A DNA stretch of 64,000 nucleotides from DATFJT01 sp965230755 (GTDB lineage: Bacteria; Bacteroidota; Bacteroidia; Chitinophagales; Saprospiraceae), in the NCBI GenBank assembly GCA_965230755.1, contig CBDDLT010000015.1:62001-126000 (forward strand), given 5' to 3'. Numbering within the stretch: the first letter of the stretch is position 1; every line of letters begins with the position of its first letter. The translations under genes and the position numbers were made by a program. Shown here one piece after another: positions 52,032 through 60,984 of the stretch. Under the pieces are notes generated by a model. That model was not told the origin of the DNA and did no database searches. It worked only from the letters and a program-made list of their open reading frames with translations.

Positions 52032-53695
52032 AAGCGATATAAATAAATACTCCAGTGATCTTCAGGTTTTCCAAACAATCCCTCAAAACTCAATTCAAGT
52101 TCTAAGTAATTTCTGATCTCCACCGCGGAAATAAGATATTCAGTACCCATGGCCTTCATCTCACCAATATTAAGTTCTAAATTAACGATCTCGGCAGAAT
52201 CAGACTTCTGACATGAATACCTGCAATGATCATATAGTTCAGCACTCATAATGTAGCAATAACTGCCCCAATTTTCAAAAGAAGCCTTCATTTTATCACT
52301 CTTTGCCAATTCGTTTCCTATGATATTACGGAAGCGTTCCTTGTAGGTCAGCGGATAATTATTTTGATAAGAATCTATGGTGTAGAATCCATTATATTGA
52401 GCAACTGCAGGCGGTATTCCCAAATTAGCTATTCGATATGAGGATTTATCCTTTGCAATGTATTGGTCTATTTCATCGAAAATATGGCTGGAGAAAAAAT
52501 CCTGATAACCGATCACATTTTCATGATTGGGCATTTTAAACAGCAATTTGTAGTTCATCTTCAATTCAGTGAATCTGCCCAATACCATAATCAACACTAA
52601 AAAGACCATGAGTTTCTTTCCCTTTTCGTTTAGGGTAGAATTCATATACCATAAGATCAGGATAGTCATCCATAACATGGGTATTAGCATGGTGAACCTA
52701 TTAAACTGAAACGAAGTAAATATGTGTGCCACATTTCTTAGGGCATAGGCGAAATAGGAATATATTCCATGAAAAACACAAATTATAAAGAGGGCAATGA
52801 TTAAATGAAGCGCACGCTTGTTTCTAAAATTACCCTTAAAAAGAGTCCAAAGAAAGGCCAAAAAAATTGGCCATGCAATGAATGGTGAACCGTGGTATTG
52901 ACTAAAGAAGAATGTTCGAAAGATCTCTTTTACAGTCCCCATTGGTCCTTTTACGGGCAATTGCCATTCTGTGCGATGAGATAGTTCTGTATTTGTTAAA
53001 AAATTGGAAATGCTTAGAAAGTTGGCCGCGATAAAACTTACCGTCAAAAGTGCAATACCAAAAATGAACTTTTGATGAACTGCACTATGCTCTATTCTGC
53101 TACGATATAGACCGACAACTACCAAAGCGCAAAGAACAAATGGAGCAATCATTGCAAAATGTGCATAGAATGGAAAAAGTAAAAACACAATAAGACTTGC
53201 CCAAAGCTTTCGGTTTTCCATAAGGTTTTTTCCAGCCCAAAAGATCAAAGGCAGTCCCATAATGGTCAACCCATACAAGCTGTAAATACTAAGGGAAGCA
53301 TAGGCGAGTGAGAATAAAAATAAGACAGAGTATGGCACATCTTTGTAGAGATCTTTGATGAATAAACTCATCCCCACAAAACCGATGATTCTAACCACCC
53401 ATGAATTCAGCACATATGCCGTCAGAGGGTCAAAGAAATAATACATAAGCCTTATAAAACTAAATTCAGAGTGAAAATACACCCTTGGCAGTCCCAACAT
53501 TACCTGTTCTACTTCAGGCAAAACAGAAAATCCAAAGAGGAGCCCGGCGTCTTTAAGCAAGGTGAGATAGACAAATTCACAATCCAAATTATCGTGAACA
53601 AGAACAAAAGAATTCTCGCCCAGTAGCCAATAAGGTAAATGAAAAAGCCCTAGTATTAGTACTCCAATGAGATTTACTATGTATAATTTTCTCAT
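52028..53695 (-). CDS. Multi-pass membrane protein, DUF6044-like
   Basis: 555 residues with about 12 helices and a soluble C-terminal part. The opening (LFHLPYWLLGENSFVLVHDNLDCEFVYLTLLK) has the LPYW and DNLD blocks that I associate with DUF6044/YkoS proteins. Such proteins resemble GT-C glycosyltransferases in topology, and its place between a GT2 and a PAP2 gene fits a polyprenyl-sugar-using role; that is inference. Its ATG overlaps nothing and the next gene starts one base away. Confidence 0.7.
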   Translation of the reverse strand: MRKLYIVNLIGVLILGLFHLPYWLLGENSFVLVHDNLDCEFVYLTLLKDAGLLFGFSVLPEVEQVMLGLPRVYFHSEFSFIRLMYYFFDPLTAYVLNSWVVRIIGFVGMSLFIKDLYKDVPYSVLFLFSLAYASLSIYSLYGLTIMGLPLIFWAGKNLMENRKLWASLIVFLLFPFYAHFAMIAPFVLCALVVVGLYRSRIEHSAVHQKFIFGIALLTVSFIAANFLSISNFLTNTELSHRTEWQLPVKGPMGTVKEIFRTFFFSQYHGSPFIAWPIFLAFLWTLFKGNFRNKRALHLIIALFIICVFHGIYSYFAYALRNVAHIFTSFQFNRFTMLIPMLWMTILILWYMNSTLNEKGKKLMVFLVLIMVLGRFTELKMNYKLLFKMPNHENVIGYQDFFSSHIFDEIDQYIAKDKSSYRIANLGIPPAVAQYNGFYTIDSYQNNYPLTYKERFRNIIGNELAKSDKMKASFENWGSYCYIMSAELYDHCRYSCQKSDSAEIVNLELNIGEMKAMGTEYLISAVEIRNYLELELSFEGLFGKPEDHWSIYLYRL

Positions 53696-53696
53696 G

Positions 53697-54440
53697 TCAT
53701 ATTACTCCAGCCAAAAGCAATCCCAGAAGAATCAGAACCAATCTCTTATAAGAAAATTGATGTCCTTCTACATCATTAAATTCGAATAAAACTATGGTCG
53801 CAATGTGCAAAAATGACCCCGCCACCAATGCCAAAAGTATCGGATAAATATCCGTCGAAAAACCATAATCCATAAGAAAACTTCCCAGTGCAGAACCTAG
53901 AGGAGTCATCAGAGAAAAAATAATGAGAATGATCCAAACTTTTAATTTACTTAAACGACTATCCAGTAAAAAGGCCATCAGGGCAAAAGCAGCAGGAAAT
54001 TTATGAACGAAAATACCCCAAACATATGAGTGTTGATGTGCGGCATGATGAGAGAGGCCTGTGATCGGCATCCCCTCTAATACAGAATGTAAGGATAGAC
54101 CAAGCATCACTGTGACCGCCTTGCCAATGGACAAACCATGTTCATGTTGATGTGAGTGGACATGTCCGTGCTCAATTCCTCCTGAAATCGTTTCCAAGAT
54201 TATTTGGATCAAAAATCCTATGAGAACGTAGTAAGAAAGAGAGATTCCTCCTCTATTCGAATTAGAGCCAAAAACATCCGGGAAAATAACCATTACCGTA
54301 ATTCCCAATAAAAAGGCACCTCCAAAACTGATGATCATGGGTCTCCATGTTTCCCACCATTCCTTTCTACTTTCTAAAAAAAAGGCCAAGGTTCCTCCGA
54401 GAAGCACAGATGTGACAAGAAGTATATTTGATTCCGTCAA
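53697..54440 (-). CDS. ZIP-family metal transporter
   Basis: 247 residues with about eight helices. A His-rich loop (HGHVHSHQHEHG) lies after helix 3, and helix 4 has LSLHSVLEGMPI with the metal-binding H and E. Helix 5 IFVHKFPAAFAL carries the matching HK of ZIP proteins. It imports zinc or another divalent metal. The presence in a glycan run is unexplained; overlap with PAP2 by four bases shows a shared transcript. Confidence 0.88.
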   Translation of the reverse strand: MTESNILLVTSVLLGGTLAFFLESRKEWWETWRPMIISFGGAFLLGITVMVIFPDVFGSNSNRGGISLSYYVLIGFLIQIILETISGGIEHGHVHSHQHEHGLSIGKAVTVMLGLSLHSVLEGMPITGLSHHAAHQHSYVWGIFVHKFPAAFALMAFLLDSRLSKLKVWIILIIFSLMTPLGSALGSFLMDYGFSTDIYPILLALVAGSFLHIATIVLFEFNDVEGHQFSYKRLVLILLGLLLAGVI

Positions 54441-54985
54441 GAGTATATTCTTTTACGCAAAGCTAATATCATTTGCGCAATTCCAAAACCAATTAAGGAA
54501 CCAAGAAAAGCGCCGGTAAGAACATCAATAGGATAATGCACGCCAACGTAAACTTGAGAAAATGACACCAAGCTGGCCCATAGAATAAATCCAATGATGT
54601 ATTTTTTAGCCAAAGGACTCAATAGGAATATAAGTAAAACCGAAAGTCCAAAATGGTTGGTTGCATGTGAACTGGGGAAACTATATCCACTTCCACAATG
54701 TACTCTGGTTTCAACCAGTTCAGGATAGGCCTTACACGGCCTCAATCTCTCTACTTCTGGTTTGATCAATTTACTGCTAATACCATCACAGAGGACTATA
54801 CAAAAAGCTATGGCGATGAGGTATAACCAGGACTGCTTCTTGAATCGAATGACTATATAGCTGATCAAAAATATGTACAGAGGGGTCCAAAAATATTTAT
54901 TCCTCGAAAGGACAAAAAAATGTTCGATTAGGTCAGGAAAATCTACCCCATTGATTGCAAAAAAAACAAGCTTATCCCATTCCAT
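54437..54985 (-). CDS. PAP2-family phosphatase
   Basis: 182 residues with the three acid-phosphatase motifs: KLIKPEVERLRP (KxxxxxxRP), SFPSSHATNHFGLS (PSGH-like) and SQVYVGVHYPIDV (SRxxxxxHxxxD-like). About five helices. It probably removes a phosphate from undecaprenyl pyrophosphate or a lipid phosphate in the periplasm, which fits the neighbouring GT2. It overlaps the ZIP gene by four bases. Confidence 0.9.
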   Translation of the reverse strand: MEWDKLVFFAINGVDFPDLIEHFFVLSRNKYFWTPLYIFLISYIVIRFKKQSWLYLIAIAFCIVLCDGISSKLIKPEVERLRPCKAYPELVETRVHCGSGYSFPSSHATNHFGLSVLLIFLLSPLAKKYIIGFILWASLVSFSQVYVGVHYPIDVLTGAFLGSLIGFGIAQMILALRKRIYS

Positions 54986-54987
54986 AA

Positions 54988-55716
54988 CTAGCTTTCAACT
55001 TCCAACAGAAATATTTGTCTTGGAGAAAATAATTCATATTCGTCTAAATCATAGTTCCCCCAACACTCCAGTAATTTAAAATTTTGTCTTTCGAACATGT
55101 TCATAAAATCCCGCTGATCAAATAATCGCACTCTTTCCTGATGATGATGGTCTTTACCATTTACTTTAAAAGATATGTTTTTATACACTACACTATCCTC
55201 TATTTTCTTAGTTATCTCAAAGTTTATTCCATCAATAGATTTTGTTGTTTTAGCTACCAATCCTTTTTTGACATAACCGGGATTTAAGTAATCCAGTACA
55301 AATATCCCTCGGGGTTTTAAGTTAACATGGACATTATTCAATACTTTTTCATTTTCAATAGGATCATCGAAATAACCAAAACTAGTAAATAGGTTTACGA
55401 CCAGATCGTAGAAATTCTCCCTGAAAACCTGGCGCATGTCGTGTTCGTAAAACTCTAAAGTGTCATTCGAAAACCTTTTCGCTGAATCTATACTATTTTT
55501 TGAAAGATCAACCCCCGTAACAAAATGCCCCAATTCATTCATGGTCTTGGAGTGTCTTCCTTTGCCACAGGCCAAATCAAGTACTCTTTTAGAGTCTTCG
55601 AAGTGAAAATATTTAAAAAGATTTTGAATAAATCTTTCCGCTTCAGTATAGTCTCTGTCGCGATATAGTATGTGATAATATTCAGAGTCAAACCAGGATT
55701 GAAACCATTCAGCCAT
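54988..55716 (-). CDS. Class I SAM-dependent methyltransferase, first gene of the run
   Basis: About 242 residues from Met4 of the longer frame (MAEWFQSWFDSEYYHILYRDRDYTEAE), an opening shared by a Bacteroidota group. SAM loop RVLDLACGKGRHSKTMNELGHFVTGVDLS, acid motif in HDMRQVF and DLVVNLFTSFGYFDD. Ends in EVES. It is the first gene of the run; promoter expected in the 115 bases upstream. Confidence 0.85.
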   Translation of the reverse strand: MAEWFQSWFDSEYYHILYRDRDYTEAERFIQNLFKYFHFEDSKRVLDLACGKGRHSKTMNELGHFVTGVDLSKNSIDSAKRFSNDTLEFYEHDMRQVFRENFYDLVVNLFTSFGYFDDPIENEKVLNNVHVNLKPRGIFVLDYLNPGYVKKGLVAKTTKSIDGINFEITKKIEDSVVYKNISFKVNGKDHHHQERVRLFDQRDFMNMFERQNFKLLECWGNYDLDEYELFSPRQIFLLEVES

Positions 55717-55787
55717 TCTACGCAATTTAAGATGTAATTTAATTCAAAAGAATGAATTACACTTTAACTAAAAATGAACTCGAATAT

Positions 55788-55819
55788 AAGATCAAGGAAA
55801 TTATATTTCCCTTGATCTT
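55788..55819. terminator. Hairpin between two minus-strand genes
   Basis: AAGATCAAGG and CCTTGATCTT pair over ten bases around a loop of 12. It lies after the stop of the large LamG gene and before the methyltransferase gene on the same strand, so it may end the upstream transcript, but no long T-run follows on the minus strand. Confidence 0.45.
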
Positions 55820-55840
55820 TAGGTCTTTTTATTAGATTGA

Positions 55841-58800
55841 TTAGCGTACGATAAATTTACGTGTGGTTGTAATATTATCATCTCTTCGAACAACTAAAAA
55901 ATATACTCCAGGCTGCAGTCCAGAAACATCATAAGCAATACTTTCACTGTTACGGTACAATAAATTGCCCTGAACTTTTTTGCCTTCCATATTCACCAAA
56001 TGGGTCTCTACCCTATTCAGTTCTTTACCACTTAAGATGCACATATCGCTGGTCGGATTTGGACTAATCTTAAGGCTTGTTACATAATCTAGTTCCTCAG
56101 CAGACAAAACAAATTCCGTAGAAAAACTAAATTCGAATCCTCCTCCGAAATCCGGATTGAAAGTCAAGGTCTGATTCGATTCTCTATCTCTAATTCTGAC
56201 CCAGCCGGCTCCCTGATTGGGATTGGCCCACCATTCTACTCCATCATGCCCTATATCTCTAACAATGAGCTTATAACACCCATCTTCCAAATCGTGATCA
56301 TCCGAATACAAAGTATTTGCGGCAGGTAGTACATTCGAAGCAATTTGATCTCCGTTTTCGTCCAATATGAAATACGCATTTTCATTTGGCCTGCTATTCG
56401 TTCTAAAGTCGATGGTGATATCGTTAGAATATATCTCAGGCAAGTCAAAATTGGACAGCAAAGTATTGTTGTGACTATACTCATCATTCCCTCCATTCGG
56501 ATTAGATATCTCGACAAAAAACCGATTGCCATCTTCCTGTAAATTGAACCATAATTCTTTTTCCGAAGGGATTGTCACTTCTTCGCTTTCCATGAACTCC
56601 AAATCTCCGGTCCAGGTATAACTTTGCTTTTCACTGGCGTCATTGATCCAATATTCTATCGTCAATTCCTCAAGAGTTGTACTACCCGTATTCCGGATCA
56701 CCACAATTGGATTAGCACATATGGTTCCAATACGTGTGAATTCTGCAGAGTTATTTGGCGCCATTATCTCGACAACCGAAGCATCCAAGGAATGGTTGGC
56801 AGGGCCATAGCCAATCAACTGATGGGCAACTTGGTATCTATAGTCACCATTGACTACTTGCGGATTAGAAGTGTAATAATCGAATTCTGTACTAAATCCA
56901 GGTCTGATATAATCTGAAATATTCTCCTCTTGTAATCTACTCCTTTCTCCAGGGCACCAACCTTGTCTGTCGTATACCCAGGTTCCACCCTGAGGATAAA
57001 TGGGATTAAATGAACATTCTTGCGTCACCGACCAATCTAGAATTTCAAAACCATCAATGGCTATTTTATGTCTAACCGTGCCACCATTCTGATGGAATTC
57101 ACCCTCAGCACCATGACCAGTAATGGAGGATTTCATTTTAAAGAACTCAGCTTCATCACTTAGGTCAATAGTAACAGGTTGAAATCGCACTCCATTTACA
57201 ATATCATTTATTCTAGCTGAACCTGTACGGTTGGTAGCTTGCCACAATTGTTGATATTGAACAACATCTCTTGGTGGAGTTCCCACCTTCATCTGGAATT
57301 CCAAATCCATTTCTTCTTGCCATTGTCCTCCTAGTGTCATCAGCAATCTTCTATTTCCTTGGAACAGATGGGCATAATCGGTCATGTCCAGGTACCAGGA
57401 TTTACCTTCTTCACCAAAATCCAAACCAATTCCATAAGGTGTTACAAAGGAGACCAACTCGTGGTACATCGGAAATCTGCGAGTATAATTTAGATCTGTA
57501 ATGCTGAGATTATCATCCTGTGTCAATACTCTATCTTCGATAAAATCGCCAGTCAAAGCATTAAATACTCTCTCAACAGGCTCCCAAATTTCTGCCGGAT
57601 CAGTAGTGAGGATAACATCGTGAAAAGCTTCATTAGACGGTTGAGGGTCTATGCTTCTTTCAATAAAATAATATCGAATATCTTTTTGAAATGGTCTTTC
57701 CACAGTCACAACAGTCTCATCAACATCGAAATTACCGTCATAAAATCTTATATAAGGTCGATTTGGAGATTTTCTAAATTCTTTAAAGAGTTGTGCGCCA
57801 TCCCTTTCTGTAACTCGATAAACATTTCCTACCACACTCGCATTTCTACCAAAAGGCGACTCATCGACTATTTCCTCGCCTGTTTGATCAAAAGAATAAT
57901 ACAACTGGAGGTTATCATAATTTGGGTGAGATGCATCTGCTTTAAGTCTCATCCAATCCTGAATCGTATTCCCTGATAGATTGGTATCCCATATTCGAAT
58001 TTCGTCAATTTCGGCATCCAAATACCGATTATTTACTCCTCGGCTAATGCGGACATTTAAACCATCCGCGTTGGTATTAATATCTGTTGTTCCTATTGAA
58101 GAATTTACATCGAGTTGCCCGTCAATATAAAATTGAATATTGCGCAAGTTATTCCCATCTAAAACACAGGCCACATGGTGCCATTCTCCATCATCTACAG
58201 TGCCTGTAGACACCGTCCCGCCATTCGCATTTTCCACACGTAATTGTCCACTATCATTCAATCTGAACACCCATTTTTCATTGGCCACATTGCTTCCCCA
58301 ACTGCATATTTCCGCATTCTTTCTTGTGGAAGTCTTAATCCAGGCCTCAACGGTTCTATTTTGACTTCCACTTACTCCTTTATAATTGTTCGCCTCAATA
58401 TAATCAGTAGATGTGATCAGAACATGTTGCTGATCCGTAGCTAAAAGAGTAGATTCGAATCCCGAGTCTTCCGCAGACAAATGGGTAAGGGTTCCGGAAC
58501 TCACATCCGGTCCATTGGAAAATTCAACTTGCATCAGTATACTATGGCCTCCATCCCATGTGAACGGAGTATGAAAATGAAGCCTTATGTCTCCACTGTT
58601 TCTAAAATCACTGTCTGAATGATAAACTTCCGTAAATCCGGTGTCATCAACTTTCACTCCGCTTAACTCAGTCAATGTGGAATGCTTTAGCTTGATTTTC
58701 ATATACTTCGCCTCTCCTCCAGGAGCATCAATGTTCAAAAGAACACCATCAATATTTCCAATACCGGCCTCCGACAACTCAGTTTGTGTCAACAAAAAAT

Positions 58801-59296
58801 AGGACTTTGCGGCTGGTCTCTCTGTAGGTAAGACATCTGCAATAACTTGAGTATTTTCCGTTACGGCATATTCAGTCTCATCAAGAACATTAATAGAATT
58901 AACAACTGTCTGTTCTTCTCGAAAATAATCATATACAGGCGTCGATTTATACGGAAATTCAGTGCCGTTAAAATTAGTTATAAAATGGCTCGAGATTGAA
59001 GCCGGCACTTCCTCTATTGTACTGGAATCCACCAAATAGGTATTACAAGAATAGTCCCATTCTCCACAGCCTAAATTCCTCTGGGATCCTGTAGATACCA
59101 ATGCATCTGTACATCTCATGGTATACTTGAGAATGACTTTTTCGTAAGTTAAGCTTGGATCATCAGGAAAGGACAATACTGTATCTCTTGTAGTACTGTT
59201 AAAATTGAATGCCTGAACTCGTAATGTATCCCCAATTTCTTGTGCGAATAAAACGGATAAGGTAAAGGACATGAATAAAGTAGCGAAAAATTTCAT
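55841..59296 (-). CDS. Very large secreted LamG-domain protein with T9SS tail
   Basis: 1151 residues. A signal peptide (FFATLFMSFTLSVLFAQ) is followed by a region with LGCGEWDYSCNTYLVDSS, which resembles the metal- or disulfide-bearing part of peptide-N-glycosidase F-like proteins, a LamG domain at about 300-470 (RTVEAWIKTSTRKNAEICSWGS.., WHHVACVLDGNNLRNIQFYIDGQLD), and two further large segments with FDYYTSNPQVVNGDYRYQVAHQLIGYG. A T9SS sorting tail ends it (LKISPNPTSDMCILSG...PGVYFLVVRRDD). It is exported and probably attached to the surface. The glycosidase call is only a resemblance. Confidence 0.88.
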   Translation of the reverse strand: MKFFATLFMSFTLSVLFAQEIGDTLRVQAFNFNSTTRDTVLSFPDDPSLTYEKVILKYTMRCTDALVSTGSQRNLGCGEWDYSCNTYLVDSSTIEEVPASISSHFITNFNGTEFPYKSTPVYDYFREEQTVVNSINVLDETEYAVTENTQVIADVLPTERPAAKSYFLLTQTELSEAGIGNIDGVLLNIDAPGGEAKYMKIKLKHSTLTELSGVKVDDTGFTEVYHSDSDFRNSGDIRLHFHTPFTWDGGHSILMQVEFSNGPDVSSGTLTHLSAEDSGFESTLLATDQQHVLITSTDYIEANNYKGVSGSQNRTVEAWIKTSTRKNAEICSWGSNVANEKWVFRLNDSGQLRVENANGGTVSTGTVDDGEWHHVACVLDGNNLRNIQFYIDGQLDVNSSIGTTDINTNADGLNVRISRGVNNRYLDAEIDEIRIWDTNLSGNTIQDWMRLKADASHPNYDNLQLYYSFDQTGEEIVDESPFGRNASVVGNVYRVTERDGAQLFKEFRKSPNRPYIRFYDGNFDVDETVVTVERPFQKDIRYYFIERSIDPQPSNEAFHDVILTTDPAEIWEPVERVFNALTGDFIEDRVLTQDDNLSITDLNYTRRFPMYHELVSFVTPYGIGLDFGEEGKSWYLDMTDYAHLFQGNRRLLMTLGGQWQEEMDLEFQMKVGTPPRDVVQYQQLWQATNRTGSARINDIVNGVRFQPVTIDLSDEAEFFKMKSSITGHGAEGEFHQNGGTVRHKIAIDGFEILDWSVTQECSFNPIYPQGGTWVYDRQGWCPGERSRLQEENISDYIRPGFSTEFDYYTSNPQVVNGDYRYQVAHQLIGYGPANHSLDASVVEIMAPNNSAEFTRIGTICANPIVVIRNTGSTTLEELTIEYWINDASEKQSYTWTGDLEFMESEEVTIPSEKELWFNLQEDGNRFFVEISNPNGGNDEYSHNNTLLSNFDLPEIYSNDITIDFRTNSRPNENAYFILDENGDQIASNVLPAANTLYSDDHDLEDGCYKLIVRDIGHDGVEWWANPNQGAGWVRIRDRESNQTLTFNPDFGGGFEFSFSTEFVLSAEELDYVTSLKISPNPTSDMCILSGKELNRVETHLVNMEGKKVQGNLLYRNSESIAYDVSGLQPGVYFLVVRRDDNITTTRKFIVR

Positions 59297-59574
59297 CGAT
59301 AATATGTCTAGTTAAGAAATTAACGGTTTGAGTCTAAATTACTGCTTTAGAATTATATTTAGAGTATAAAAGCTAAGATTAAGTTTTATCCTGTCTTTAA
59401 GATGTCATTTTCTTCAGCTATTTAGATCATTACTTCGTAAACATTTGATGCTAATTCTATTACCCTGCAGATAAAAAGATCTCCGATATTCGCAACAAAC
59501 TAGTCGATCTGATCAGCGCTATTTTCTCTGTTTTAGTTATCTTAAAGTTTTTTTTAATGACTGGACTAACGGGA

Positions 59575-60468
59575 ATGAAAACTATCTACACATTATTGGC
59601 CATTTTACTGTGTTTTTGTTGCACCAAACAGTACGCACAGGATGATCTTTTATCTCTGATCGACGAAGAGGAAGAGTCAAATATTGTTGGTTATGCTTTT
59701 AAAACCACACGTATTATCAATCTGCAATCCATTGAAAATGTACATGCCGGTGTCTTGGATTTTCGAATTTCCCATCGATTCGGTTTTGTCAATTCTGGGA
59801 TAGACGAGTTTTTTGGACTGGACCAATCTACCGTAAGACTAGGATTGGAATATGGTGTTACGGATAGGTTTATGGCGGGAATAGGTAGAAGTAGTTTCGA
59901 AAAGACTCTTGACGGCTTTCTAAAATACAAATTGGTAAGACAAAAAACAGGAGCTGAAAATTCTCCAATTTCTCTTTCATTATTTACTAGTATGGCCATC
60001 GAAACAATACCATTTGCAGATCCGGACAGAGATAACTTTTTTAGTTCGAGACTATCCTACACATGGCAGGTTCTCTTGTCTAGGAAGTTCTCTCCTGGCT
60101 TCACGCTGCAATTGACGCCAAGTTTGGTTCATAGAAACTTGGTCGAAACCCTGGAAGAAAAAAATGATATCCTCGCTTTGGGTATCGGGACTCGCATCAA
60201 ACTCTCTTCACGAGTAACATTGAATGGAGAATATATCATTGCTGACAAGAATGGACTGGCCAATGACTTCAATAATTCGATAGCTATCGGATGCGATATA
60301 GAAACCGGAGGCCATGTTTTTCAATTGCATCTCACCAACTCAACTTCGATGATAGAAAAGGGTTTTATAGCTGAAAATACAGGAGTATTTTTTGATGGTG
60401 ACATTCACTTTGGCTTCAATATTTCTAGAGTATTTACGCTGGTGAAACCCAAGGAATTCAGAGAATAA
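59575..60468 (+). CDS. DUF5777-type outer-membrane beta-barrel protein
   Basis: About 297 residues from Met7 (MKTIYTLLAILLCFCC...YAQ), which gives a good signal peptide. After it, VGYAFKTTRIINLQSIENVHAGVLDFRISHRFG is the DUF5777 opening, and alternating hydrophobic strands run to the C-terminus, which ends FNISRVFTLV. The stop codon TAA lies inside the first unit of the adjacent tandem repeat. Probable outer-membrane protein; near cytochrome peroxidase genes, a neighbourhood I recall for this family. Confidence 0.82.
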   Translation: MKTIYTLLAILLCFCCTKQYAQDDLLSLIDEEEESNIVGYAFKTTRIINLQSIENVHAGVLDFRISHRFGFVNSGIDEFFGLDQSTVRLGLEYGVTDRFMAGIGRSSFEKTLDGFLKYKLVRQKTGAENSPISLSLFTSMAIETIPFADPDRDNFFSSRLSYTWQVLLSRKFSPGFTLQLTPSLVHRNLVETLEEKNDILALGIGTRIKLSSRVTLNGEYIIADKNGLANDFNNSIAIGCDIETGGHVFQLHLTNSTSMIEKGFIAENTGVFFDGDIHFGFNISRVFTLVKPKEFRE

Positions 60469-60541
60469 TGGATAATGGATAATGGATAATGGATAATGGA
60501 TAATGGATAATGGATAATGGATAATGGATAATGGATAATGG
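60465..60541. repeat. (ATAATGG)11 tandem repeat
   Basis: Eleven perfect heptamers, 77 bases, overlapping the stop codon of the beta-barrel gene. The following 65 bases carry degenerate TTAATTATCC-like runs, so the convergent intergenic region has imperfect inverted symmetry. Confidence 0.95.
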
Positions 60542-60606
60542 AAGTTATCAATATTTCATTATTAATTATCCACTCCCTTCAATTATTCATTTTTAATTAT
60601 TAATTA

Positions 60607-60984
60607 TCAATTATCCTGAGCGCCTTCTTCAATCCACTGCTCGATGATAACAATGTCGCACTCTGGAATTTTAGGTTGATCCTGAGGCATTGGAGAGTAA
60701 CCACTTTGATGTTTCACGGATCCTAGGAGAGAGGCATTATTCACGTAAGGAAGGACATTATTATAACCTTCAAGTGTTATCCCCCCCAACCTACTGGCAT
60801 TATCATGGCACTCGTAACAGAATAATCTGAGAAGAGGTTCTACATCCACATCATAGCCCACTTCGGTTAAATCACAGTCCGGAACACCGTAAAGTTCTTC
60901 CGCATTGTCATAATAACATGAATGACTAATAAATATTAGAACCCAAAAAATGCAAAATGAATAGATGAATGTTTTTTTAGTCAC
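60607..60984 (-). CDS. Small c-type cytochrome-like lipoprotein
   Basis: 125 residues from GTG 60984, which overlaps the upstream stop by eight bases; a longer TTG-started frame is less likely. The signal TKKTFIYSFCIFWVLIFISHSC ends in a lipobox-type cysteine. One haem motif CYECH is followed by GGITLEGYNNVLPYV and MPQDQPKIPECDIVIIEQWIEEGAQDN, the pattern of PSCyt1-like domains. It probably works with the di-haem peroxidase encoded just upstream. Confidence 0.82.
   Translation of the reverse strand: MTKKTFIYSFCIFWVLIFISHSCYYDNAEELYGVPDCDLTEVGYDVDVEPLLRLFCYECHDNASRLGGITLEGYNNVLPYVNNASLLGSVKHQSGYSPMPQDQPKIPECDIVIIEQWIEEGAQDN

Noticed and set aside
60465..60541. CRISPR-like array
   Set aside because: The repeats are perfect 7-mers without spacers, so this is a simple tandem repeat.
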